The position numbers and the translations under genes were made by a program. A stretch of 22,617 nucleotides of DNA, taken from contig CABVAP010000026.1 of the NCBI GenBank assembly GCA_902496345.1, positions 1 through 22,617 on the forward strand, in the 5' to 3' direction. The DNA comes from an uncultured Eubacteriales bacterium. GTDB lineage: Bacteria > Bacillota > Clostridia > Lachnospirales > CAG-274. Position 1 is the stretch's first letter. Every line of letters begins with the position of its first letter. The notes below the pieces were generated by a model. The model searched no databases and had not been told where the DNA came from. It saw only the letters and a list, made by a program, of their open reading frames with translations. Of the stretch, positions 1 to 8,200 are shown one piece after another.

Positions 1-709
1 TTGCCGTTGCGAAGTCGCTTGCGTGTTTATTATCAACTGTATCAGCGTTACCTCCATTAGCAGGAAGAGCTGTCGGAAAATCAGTTATATCTTCTTTTTT
101 ATGTTTATGCCCTTGAAATTCAAGTCTTTTTACATCGTTATGCGTCCATTTACCGTCATCATCATTGTAATAATCAGTAGCAAGATACCAAGTATCATTA
201 TCACAATAAAACCTCATATAGCAATCAAGATAGACAACATTATCTGGTCTAATATCTTGCTTTTTATCCCCATAGAATGAATAACCGGATATAGGCCCAT
301 AATCTCCAGAGAGCGAAAAACCACCCTCGTATTGACTTTCACGCATAGTACTAATGCTATCAAAATGCTTAAAACTAGCAAAGTCCGTTGCGTGCTTTCC
401 GTCAACCGTATCTGCATTACCGCCGTCAGCTTTCATTGTTGTTGGAAAATCAATTATATCTTCTTTCTTATGCCTATGGTCTAAATTAGATTTATTTTCT
501 TGCAATTCATTTTCTTTAGTTATACGATTGCTTTCTTCTAGTTTTAGTTTTTGTTGAATTTCTGTAATTGCGTCACTTGTTAAACTCCAGAACCAGTTAA
601 AAATATTAGCAGGAGGTTTGTTACCAACTTTAAAGCCTGTTGCTTTCAATTCATTACTAGGTTCATCACCTTTATTTTGCCAGTTCGGCATATTCTTTTC
701 AAAATCCAT
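1..709 (-). CDS. Tail fibre protein, N-terminal part (runs off window)
   Basis: An open frame of 236 codons runs from ATG at 709 to the window edge with no stop, so the C-terminal receptor-binding part is missing. The ATG follows AAGGGGTGATAAA, a good ribosome binding site, 12 bases after the wedge gene. Residues 1-45 form a Trp/Pro-rich head (NMPNW, ANIFNWFW) that resembles baseplate-attachment ends of phage fibres. Residues 45-75 look helical. Two copies of a 34-residue motif follow at 78-111 and 201-234, each starting HRHKKEDI or HKHKKEDI and continuing DFPT, GGNADTVD and KHAxDFA. HxH motifs in fibre shafts bind metal ions in T4-type fibres. The last position downstream of the baseplate genes fits a host-recognition fibre. 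The family is inferred from architecture, not from a recognised receptor domain. Confidence 0.8.
   Translation of the reverse strand, partial: MDFEKNMPNWQNKGDEPSNELKATGFKVGNKPPANIFNWFWSLTSDAITEIQQKLKLEESNRITKENELQENKSNLDHRHKKEDIIDFPTTMKADGGNADTVDGKHATDFASFKHFDSISTMRESQYEGGFSLSGDYGPISGYSFYGDKKQDIRPDNVVYLDCYMRFYCDNDTWYLATDYYNDDDGKWTHNDVKRLEFQGHKHKKEDITDFPTALPANGGNADTVDNKHASDFATA
8..109 (-). repeat. Tail fibre repeat, second copy
   Basis: Codes for fibre residues 201-234, beginning HKHKKEDITDFP and ending KHASDFA. It is the partner of the copy at 377-478, with about 24 of 34 residues identical. A third copy may lie beyond the window. Confidence 0.8.
377..478 (-). repeat. Tail fibre repeat, first copy
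   Basis: Codes for fibre residues 78-111, beginning HRHKKEDIIDFP and ending KHATDFA. The GGNADTVD core is identical in both copies. The segment between the two copies (residues 112-200) is Tyr/Asp-rich and not repeated within the window. Confidence 0.8.
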
Positions 710-720
710 TTTATCACCCC

Positions 721-1371
721 TTATATTGGCAAATCTTCGTCATCGTTGTCATAAATTTCACCAAGATAACCACCTGTTGCTGATGACATAGTCATATTAT
801 CCTCGGTGTCAGTAAAGCCTTTTATTTTACCGTCTGTTTCCATATCATTCTCTGACGCTGAAAATTCAAAAGTTCCTGTAAAGTTAAATGTTTCGATAGT
901 AATGCCGACAGGTATCAAGCGTTGTATAAGTTGAACTGTCTGGCGAACATTTAGACCAGCTTTTGATATAATTTCAATGGGGACTTTTTTAACAGCTACA
1001 ACACAAGGCTGTTCTGATTGAGCAATCGAAATATCTGCTGGGTCACAACCAAAAGTCATATATAATGCTTTAAGTACACTACCATAATCACCAGTCGAAA
1101 GATTTTGCATAATTTTTGAGCGTATCATAAATCTATATTGGTCATCAGTTGCAAGACCTCTTTGCTGGTTTACCATTTCACCGTACATATCAAGTGTTTT
1201 GCCTACGGCATTATCTATTTCAAGCATTTCCAACAAATCTTTTATATCATTATCCAGAGTATCAACCGACACTTTTTCTATTTCCAAAAGCTTATAATTA
1301 TTGCTTGATTTAGATTTTTCATAATAATCAGGCAAATTGTTTACAGGTCGTTCTTTATCAAAAGACTTCAA
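721..1371 (-). CDS. Baseplate wedge / tail protein I-like (XkdU-type position)
   Basis: 216 residues starting at TTG, which follows GAGGTGGTTTAA and directly abuts the stop of the gpJ-like gene; no ATG is placed to replace it. Residues about 10-120 contain a helical region with VGKTLDMYGEMVNQQRG and DDQYRFMIRSKIMQNL, a pattern typical of the small wedge proteins (DUF2612 / XkdU / tail protein I group) encoded right after baseplate J. The C-terminal 50 residues are acidic and Gly/Ser-rich and probably link to the fibre. Function as the peripheral wedge that joins the gpJ-like protein to the fibre is inferred from gene order, which matches PBSX-like and other contractile systems. The exact family assignment is moderate only. 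Confidence 0.75.
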   Translation of the reverse strand: MKSFDKERPVNNLPDYYEKSKSSNNYKLLEIEKVSVDTLDNDIKDLLEMLEIDNAVGKTLDMYGEMVNQQRGLATDDQYRFMIRSKIMQNLSTGDYGSVLKALYMTFGCDPADISIAQSEQPCVVAVKKVPIEIISKAGLNVRQTVQLIQRLIPVGITIETFNFTGTFEFSASENDMETDGKIKGFTDTEDNMTMSSATGGYLGEIYDNDDEDLPI

Positions 1372-2535
1372 TTAAACCACCTCTGTAAGAATTATTTTTT
1401 CAACGTCTGTCAACGCAACCTCCCAACCCTCTATAGAAATGTTGGTAGTTTTAAGACTATCACTTGAAATTCCTATTTTTAGTGATGTTACATCTTTAAC
1501 CCCATCTATAGAATAGATATATCCGTATAAAGATGACTGAATAACATCGCTACCAACACCAAGATTATTTATGTAGTCTACAAGGGTTTCTTTTATCTGT
1601 GTTTCTCCATCAAGTTTAAATTTATTATTAGTTTTGTAGTAAACTTCAATATAAACAGGTATATTAGAAGTATGCGAAAAAGTAATAGTATGCCCTGTTC
1701 CACCGTCATCATAAATAGTTTTTGTAATTGGTCTATCACTTGTACTACAAGATACTATGCCTATTGGAGCTTTATCGTATATGGCTTGTGCTATTTCTGT
1801 CTGATATTCCTCGCCGCCATACACAAAACATTCAAAACTATGTGGAGGTCTGCCATTAACTGTTTCGTTTGTCTTATTTTCCATAACACTAACTGATTTT
1901 ACTGTAGGAACTCTAAGAATAGATGTCCTAATTGAACTTGCATTAGCACTTCCGATACCCTCAATAGCTTGTGAAAATCTTCGCCTTAAATCAAAGTCGC
2001 TTTCAATATTTTCACCATATTTAATAGTACCAGAATACTGAACACCGGTAATACCAGCAATAGGATTTACTATTTGTTTAATAGTTGTTATATTGCCTGT
2101 TTCGCCCTCTGTATTACATTGAACCACAATATCAACTGAACCACTTGACGGAATAACAAAAGGCTCTATGTTATGAAAAGTAATGTCACTATCTTCACCA
2201 CAAACAATTATTTCGGCAACTTCTGTATCAGTTGAACCATTTACAGTAATAATATGCTCAGCAAAAGTAGCTGGATTTCTTGAAATACCAGCAAACACAC
2301 ACAAACGGTCCAAACTCAGCCCACTAGCTGTATTGGGAAATCGTGAATAATAGATGTGTTCTATATCCTCATAAGCCTTTGATAAATCATAAGCACCTAT
2401 ACGAATAAACTTGCCTAGCGCCGTTTGCTCTGATGTGTCAATGTCTTCACCAAATAAGTCTTTTGCCGTCTGTATTTTTGTTTCTAATATTTCGTTATAA
2501 GTCGGTCTATAATAACCTGTATCAGTTAAAGCCAT
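1372..2535 (-). CDS. Baseplate J-like wedge protein
   Basis: 387 residues from ATG at 2535 behind a GGGGGGGATATT ribosome binding site. It matches the Baseplate_J group (P2 gpJ, PBSX XkdT): an N-terminal segment with RPTYNEILETKIQTAKDLFG and FIRIGAYDLSKAYEDIE; a central beta-rich part with PASGLSLDRL-type wording (TASGLSLDRLCVFAGI) and the characteristic GSANASSIRTSILRVPTVKSVSV; and a C-terminal part with APIGIV and YIEVYYKT. In contractile tails this protein forms the wedge ring around the hub and triggers sheath contraction. It lies between the gp25-like gene and the wedge/tail protein I gene, the usual wedge cluster. The length is normal for the family and I see no damage. Confidence 0.92.
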   Translation of the reverse strand: MALTDTGYYRPTYNEILETKIQTAKDLFGEDIDTSEQTALGKFIRIGAYDLSKAYEDIEHIYYSRFPNTASGLSLDRLCVFAGISRNPATFAEHIITVNGSTDTEVAEIIVCGEDSDITFHNIEPFVIPSSGSVDIVVQCNTEGETGNITTIKQIVNPIAGITGVQYSGTIKYGENIESDFDLRRRFSQAIEGIGSANASSIRTSILRVPTVKSVSVMENKTNETVNGRPPHSFECFVYGGEEYQTEIAQAIYDKAPIGIVSCSTSDRPITKTIYDDGGTGHTITFSHTSNIPVYIEVYYKTNNKFKLDGETQIKETLVDYINNLGVGSDVIQSSLYGYIYSIDGVKDVTSLKIGISSDSLKTTNISIEGWEVALTDVEKIILTEVV

Positions 2536-2552
2536 AATATCCCCCCCCTTTT

Positions 2553-2906
2553 TTAAGAATAGAAATTAGTTGCATTGACCTGTTCGCCACCAGAATTTTT
2601 TGCAGAAAATGAAATTTTATATTTTCTTTTATCAACTTCTTTAATGCTAAAGGACGTTAAAACAAAGGTATCATCTATCTGTAACAAACCTTGCTGTATT
2701 TCATTTCTTATAATATCTTCGGTGTTACCTTTTCCAAGTATATTAGAAAACTTTATTCCTTCGGTACTATTAAGAACCCATTCACCTTTATTAGTACCAA
2801 TAACAGCTTGAACTGTTTGTTTCAATAGTTCACTACCCTCTATCATTTGAATTTTATTATTTGAAATAACAATATCGCCATTATCACTTATTTTAAACCC
2901 TTTAAT
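2553..2906 (-). CDS. gp25/gpW-like baseplate wedge protein, probable ATT start
   Basis: About 117 residues if started at ATT 2906; the first ATG, at 2846, gives only 97. The T4 gp25/P2 gpW/XkdS type is recognised from EGSELLKQTVQAVIGTNKGEWVLN followed by a short beta-rich C-terminus (text split: GSELLKQ, TNKGEWVLN, EGIKF). The frame stays open upstream of the ATG and reads FKISDNGDIVI, exactly the N-terminal strand expected in this family. There is no ribosome binding site before the ATG, whereas GGGGGTGG lies about 7 bases before the ATT. GTT at 2909 is the only close alternative. The protein is an inner wedge component that seeds the sheath. Family confidence is good; the start is an inference. 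Confidence 0.78.
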   Translation of the reverse strand: MKGFKISDNGDIVISNNKIQMIEGSELLKQTVQAVIGTNKGEWVLNSTEGIKFSNILGKGNTEDIIRNEIQQGLLQIDDTFVLTSFSIKEVDKRKYKISFSAKNSGGEQVNATNFYS

Positions 2907-2917
2907 AACACCACCCC

Positions 2918-3382
2918 CTAAAGAATACCGACAACAACGCTATCTGATAAAGAGTGATGTCCAACAGGTGGCGTTGATAAGTTGCCGTTTTTAGCTTCTG
3001 TAATATTTCTATCGGAGCAGACACAAAAAACTAAATCACCAACAGCCAAATTTGTTGGAACAATAACATCAATGCTACCTCTTTCGACATTTAACGAAAC
3101 ATCTGTAACATACTTTCCGTCTTTTTGGGTCGTAACACTTACATTTTTAACATAACTGATTGTATCAATGGGATAACCCATTTTATACTTTGCACTCTCA
3201 AGAATAGGAATATCACTCACAATAGAAGACGCTTGAGCTTGTTTACCTACTTGCTTTATCATAGTAAGAGGCTGAACCGTTGCCGTTTTTTCTGTACAGC
3301 TCAATACCTTGGCAATATAAGCGATGTTCATATCAAGAAGCTTATCTTCTATTAAATCGTTAAAAAAATTAATATTACCCAT
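2918..3382 (-). CDS. Baseplate spike protein, gp138-type
   Basis: 154 residues; the ATG at 3382 overlaps the hub stop as TAATG, so translation is probably coupled. The N-terminal part (NIAYIAKVLSCTEKTATVQPL, residues about 18-38, given here as AKVLSC and TATVQPL) is the OB-fold opening of gp138-like membrane-piercing spikes. The end HHSLSDSVVVGIL matches the typical His-x-Ser-Leu-Ser-Asp ending of the group. The middle holds VPTNLAVGDLVFCVCSDRN, a beta-strand with the conserved GD-VF pattern. The product would cap the hub and puncture the envelope on contraction. The position between hub and gp25-like gene matches minimal baseplates such as that of cyanophage Pam3. I see no long C-terminal needle, so this is a short spike. 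Confidence 0.78.
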   Translation of the reverse strand: MGNINFFNDLIEDKLLDMNIAYIAKVLSCTEKTATVQPLTMIKQVGKQAQASSIVSDIPILESAKYKMGYPIDTISYVKNVSVTTQKDGKYVTDVSLNVERGSIDVIVPTNLAVGDLVFCVCSDRNITEAKNGNLSTPPVGHHSLSDSVVVGIL

Positions 3383-4266
3383 TAAGTCACCTCGATTTCT
3401 GTTATACTCTCACTACTGTTTATTGTATGGGTCCCTTTACGAACTCTATAAGTTCCAACTACACTCTGACTTTTTAAGTTGATAATTGCAGCAGTTGTCA
3501 TTCGGTGTTGCAATAGCATTTTACATTTATAACCTTTTATTGTTTCTTTATACTCTTCTGAACTTCTTTCTTCTTCAAATTCTTCAGGGCTTTCAATAAG
3601 CCCGGTATCTTCGGTAACTGTAAAATTAATGTTATCACCGTCTGTTAGATGTCTTGCATATATCTTTCCCTTGTTTATATAAACAGATATTCCACAAACT
3701 TCGGCATAACGCTTAATATTATCCATTAATCCGCCACTTACATTAGTTGCATCTTTATAAACGTGGTCGCGTCTAACTTTAAAATCAGCTAAAGGTAGTT
3801 TTATTTTGCTGATTAAATCTTTTAATATATAACTAGCCTTTGTTCCTGCTTTATAAGCTGTATCAACTAAATCACGTTCTTTAAGATTTATATCATCAAT
3901 AGCCTTAATTGTCGTAATCTTATCGACCCTTTCAATTTTAGTTGTAACTTTGCTTATAAAGCCACTAAAAATAACCCCTGTATCACCTTTATAACCAGCA
4001 GTAATACTAATAGGGTTATTATATTTTAGTGCCTGTATGGTTGTTGTTGAAAGATTATATATAACTATTTCTACCTCATTTGCTTCGGTATCATCATCAA
4101 ACGGTACTGTGCATTCAATATCAAGTTCGTCAGCATTTAACTTTATCCCATTTGTTTCAACAATTAGGACTCGACCAAACATTCCTTTTGGAGGGTCTGA
4201 AAAAACAGTTAAGGCTTCATTAAACCCCTCAAATGCTTTTACAAGCTTTGATACATTATCCATCAT
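3382..4266 (-). CDS. Baseplate hub protein
   Basis: About 294 residues from ATG 4266 behind GGTGGTGAAG; a GTG at 4275 is in frame but sits inside that ribosome binding site. Residues about 30-110 form a beta-rich domain (ECTVPFDDD, VEIVIYNLS, ISITAGYKG, IFSGFISKV) typical of the tail-tube-like domains of hub proteins (T4 gp27, P2 gpD, XkdQ). Residues about 150-225 hold the second module (ASYILKDLISKI, VSGGLMDNIKRYAEVCGISVYI). It overlaps the plug gene by 11 bases and the spike gene by one, a tightly coupled set. The role as the trimeric hub under the tube is inferred from family and gene order. Confidence 0.8.
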   Translation of the reverse strand: MMDNVSKLVKAFEGFNEALTVFSDPPKGMFGRVLIVETNGIKLNADELDIECTVPFDDDTEANEVEIVIYNLSTTTIQALKYNNPISITAGYKGDTGVIFSGFISKVTTKIERVDKITTIKAIDDINLKERDLVDTAYKAGTKASYILKDLISKIKLPLADFKVRRDHVYKDATNVSGGLMDNIKRYAEVCGISVYINKGKIYARHLTDGDNINFTVTEDTGLIESPEEFEEERSSEEYKETIKGYKCKMLLQHRMTTAAIINLKSQSVVGTYRVRKGTHTINSSESITEIEVT

Positions 4267-4591
4267 CTTCACCACCCGAATTATCTACAATAAGAAATAC
4301 CGTTTCATTAAAATTTTCTAGCGTAACGGTGTTTTGATTTCCACTTTCATCAATCGGTGTTATATCTATAGCCGGATATTTACCAGATTGATAAATATCT
4401 TTAAATAATGTCACACCATAAATAATAGGTTCACCACCACATATAATTTCACCGTCTTTTTCAAGCATTACGGTGAAAAAGTCGTGCTTTTCATTGTAAC
4501 TTATAGTTATAGTAAATAATTCATCAGCAAGCAGTATATTAAACGAATACGGTATCATTTCTTTTGTAATTAATATTCTGTCTTTTTTCAT
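4256..4591 (-). CDS. Baseplate plug-like small protein
   Basis: 111 residues from ATG 4591, chosen because GAGGTG lies 6 bases upstream; the GTG at 4600 would overlap it. The sequence IPYSFNILLADELFTITISYN, with DFFTVMLEKDGEIICGGEPI, follows the beta pattern of the phage baseplate plug group first placed structurally in cyanophage Pam3 (gp18-like), where the domain packs on the hub. The C-terminal tail is acidic (NSGGEDDG) and its coding end overlaps the hub gene start. Position between the LysM protein and hub supports the call. The identification rests on pattern and context; no catalytic residues are expected. Confidence 0.62.
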   Translation of the reverse strand: MKKDRILITKEMIPYSFNILLADELFTITISYNEKHDFFTVMLEKDGEIICGGEPIIYGVTLFKDIYQSGKYPAIDITPIDESGNQNTVTLENFNETVFLIVDNSGGEDDG

Positions 4592-4602
4592 TTTCAACAC
4601 CT

Positions 4603-5220
4603 CTATAGTTTTCTATATCCCACTAATATTTTTTTACCATTTTGCAAAGTTCTGAAATCGCCTTTTTTACTGAAAGCACTTTCATTTTGAGCCATAACCC
4701 AATTACATTTTTCCATTGTGCTAGAAAATTTAGGTTCAAGTGTTTTATATTGTTTTGAAACCAAATTCCAAACATTATCGCCACTTTTTACGGTATGATA
4801 TACACTTTCATTATCTCCCTTGCTTACCTGTTGTGTTCCGGCATTGTTTTTCTTTTTTTCAGTATAAGCGGGCTGTGCTACTCGAACTTCTTTAAGGGTC
4901 ATACTAAAGTCACAACCACCCCAGTTTGAATTAGGGTGTGTTGTGCTAAAGTTTTGTATTTGCAAGTTATTGACGCTGTTTCTGCCTAAATAGGTAATTA
5001 AAGAGCCACTTCTCTGTAATTGCTTTAACTGTTCAAGGATATTAGCAGCACTATTTTCACCCTGTTTAACAATTTTACCTTTCAAAGATAATTCAACAGG
5101 GTTTCTCCTTATGTGGTCTGTAATATCAACACCTTTTTCAACAGGGTGCGATGAACTTTCAACGTTATGCGTAAGACTTTCATCTTCAACAAAGATATAA
5201 AGATTATTAATAGTTGCCAA
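4603..5220 (-). CDS. LysM-domain tail/baseplate protein (XkdP-like)
   Basis: 205 residues starting at TTG 5220 behind GGGGGGCGATAAA; there is no better ATG. Residues about 25-50 contain PVEKGVDITDHIRRNPVELS, the N-terminal pattern of the XkdP-type protein encoded between tape measure and hub in PBSX-like phages. Residues 140-203 form a LysM module (YHTVKSGDNVWNLVSKQY and ending GKKILVG), which in cell-wall enzymes binds N-acetylglucosamine glycans and in tails is thought to connect the hub to the tube tip. A Lys/Asn-rich linker at 120-138 separates the two parts. Position directly after the tape measure gene supports an assembly or hub-adaptor function. Confidence 0.85.
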   Translation of the reverse strand: MATINNLYIFVEDESLTHNVESSSHPVEKGVDITDHIRRNPVELSLKGKIVKQGENSAANILEQLKQLQRSGSLITYLGRNSVNNLQIQNFSTTHPNSNWGGCDFSMTLKEVRVAQPAYTEKKKNNAGTQQVSKGDNESVYHTVKSGDNVWNLVSKQYKTLEPKFSSTMEKCNWVMAQNESAFSKKGDFRTLQNGKKILVGYRKL

Positions 5221-5233
5221 TTTATCGCCCCCC

Positions 5234-8200
5234 TTAAACTTCTCTTAAACGTGGATTTTTACGTGCCATACTTTCAAATACTTCGTTCATAGCCTCGTTT
5301 ATCCATCTTTTGACTTTTCTTTCAGTTTCTCTATCTTCGTTGCTACCACTTATCGTGAGATTGAATTGAGGTGCATAGGTATTGTATTCTGTAGCGTTAT
5401 TGGTAGATGTCGAACTCACATTTTCAGGCGAATAAGTAATACCTGTCATCTTTGCAAAATCAAGACCTGTACCATTGGCATAGTTATATGTTGGGTTCTT
5501 TCTACCCATAATACCAGCTGTCTGTTCAGCAGTAAAAACTTTCATTCCTTTAGGAGCGTTTGGAATAAAAACATTTTTTCCGTTAGAAATAAAGGCACTT
5601 CCATTAGGCATTTGAATTAGTTCTGCCCCTCTACCGTCATTTACAAGTGCGTTTCCGCCATTATGACCATTTGTTCCATTAGCATAACCTGTAATAGTTG
5701 AAAACGGTAACGGACCTAAACTGTGTACAGAATTAAATGATGTTACAACATTTCTAGCCATATTAACAAGTTGGTTTACTGGTCCTTGTGCAGCATTAAC
5801 AGCACTATTCAAAGCGTTTGTCAAAGCATTTGCTATAAGACTGCCTGAACTACTTATCGCATTTGCCATTTTTTGTGGCAACTGAGCTGTCTTTTTCATA
5901 ATCTTATCTAAACCATTGTTTGTTATCGTCTGTGCCTGTGTAAACGTTTGGGTTAAAGCATTTACAAATAAATTAAAGGCCAACACCCCACTACTTACCA
6001 AGGCAACAGGAAACTTTGTTGCACTAATTGTAAGATTAACTAAAATAGAATTAGCATTTTTAAGCGAGCTAACAAGTCCGTCAATATTTTTTGTGTTAAG
6101 TTCTAATTTCCCGATATTTTCAAGATTTTTAATACTTGTAATCAGATTAGTGGCATTTTGAAAACTTGTTTCTGAAAATTCAGAAAAGCAATTAAATGCA
6201 CTCTGTGCTTTGTGTGAAAAATTATCAAGTTGCACACCTAAATTTTCAAGCTGTGAACCTTCACCAAAAGAAAGACTTTGTATTTTAGCTACTGCGTCAA
6301 ATACTCTTGGTGCGTTTGTTATGCCGGCCTCTGGAAATTCTGAGAAACAGTTAAATGCACTTTGTATGTTATGAGCAAAATTATCAAGTTGTGGGCCTAT
6401 GCTCCCTATGTCAACGCTACCGTCAAATAACTGTGCTAAGCCACCAGATTTAAAATCATAGTTGCCTATTCCGTTTATAGCATCTAATATTCTAGGGGCA
6501 TTTGTTATGCCTGCCTCAGGAAATTCTGAAAAACAGTTAAATGCACTTTGGGCATTGTGGGCAAAATTATCCAGCTGTATACCTATTTCACCAATATCAG
6601 TACCACCTGTAAATAATTGTGCAAGTCCACCCCTCTTAAAGTCATAATTGCCTATACCGTTTATTGCTTCTAGCACTTTAGGGGCATTTTCAATACCTTT
6701 TTGTGGAAACTCAGAAAAACAATTAAACGCACTTTGGGCATTGTGGGCAAAATTATCTAGCTGTATACCTATTTCGCCTATTTCAACTTCTCCAGAATAT
6801 GCCTGTGCTAAACCTCCTCTTTTAAAGTCATAGTCGCCAATTCCATTAATTGCTTCTAATATTTTAGGAGCATTTTCGATACCTTTATCCGGAAACTCAG
6901 AAAAGCAATTAAATGCACTTTGAGCTGAATGCGCAAAACCACTTAATTGGTTGCCTACGTCAATAAGGTCTGTGCTTCCTCCAAAAAAGCTTAAAATCTC
7001 ACTTCCTGCCATAGTCAACATAAATGAGCCAAAACTAGAAAAAAAGTCACCAACACCTGAGGCATCGACACCTTTCATCATAGTAAAAATAGGCTTTATA
7101 GATTTAACAAACTTTGATAAATTTTCGCCTATTTTAGGTAATGAATTGGTTATTCCCTCACCAACTCCACCAATAAGTGAGCCAACCATTTTACCAAGCT
7201 GATTAAATAAATTTGAAAGAGCTTCACCACCTGATGTTATCAACTCATTAAATCCGTCTATCTTGGATAATCCTCCATAAGCAGCTACTAAAGCCGTTAA
7301 TCCTCCAATTACGGTAGCTATGCTTGCAAGTCCACTTAGAACTATAGGAAAAGGTATCAATCCAATAATTCCGGCAATTCCAGCTAAAACACCACCAACA
7401 ATACCTAAAGCTGCAATAACAATCGTTATTTTAAGTATATTTGCAACATTGATACCGTCACTAAATACTTTATCTATCGCCCAAACTATAGCCGACATAC
7501 CACCTATTACAATAGCCATATTGATAAAACCTTTGACAACCGTACCTATGGATATTTTGCCAACTATGCCAGCGATTCCAGCTAAAGCACCACCAACGAC
7601 ACCAAGTACGGTCGTTAAAACGGCTACTTGTAATATAGAGCTTATATTTAAACTAACCCCACTAAACACTTTGTCTATCTCAAAAAGTATAGCTGACATA
7701 CCACCTATTACAATAGCCATATTGGTAAGACCTTTTATAGTTTTTGATACCTTTATTTTGCCAGATAACCCTGCAAGTCCAGATAAAGCTGTTCCAGTAA
7801 CTCCTAAAACTATGCTTAGAGCTGATACTTTTAATATTGTTCCTATATCAATGCCTACACTAAAGATATTATCTATAGCCAAAAGCAAAATCGACATACC
7901 ACCTATCACAATAGCCATATTAGCAAGACCTTTTACAGTAGTCTTAACAGGTATCTTTCCAGCTATGCCAGCAAGACTAGATAAAGCCGTTGCCACAGCA
8001 CCTAAAAGTGTAATAGATGCTAGGCTTTTAACTAAAGATTTCATATCAGTTAATTTTGCCAGCTCAGGAGCTATTTTCATAAAGACAGCTGTCAGCATTG
8101 TAACACCCATTAATACAATTGTAAGATTTGCCATACCTTTTATGATTGTTGTTGTCTTTGCTTTTGCAAGTGTTTTGAAAGTACTAAGAATACCACTGAA

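Noticed and set aside
214..417. 67-codon minus-strand frame with a hydrophobic segment
   Set aside because: It lies in another frame within the tail fibre gene and has no ribosome binding site; the fibre frame is open over the same interval and contains clear repeats.
6462..6833. Two almost identical plus-strand frames of 61 codons each, suggesting a gene duplication or a CRISPR-like repeat
   Set aside because: They are the opposite strand of the 186-base tape measure repeats; the coding period and residue conservation on the minus strand explain them, and there are no short repeats with unique spacers.
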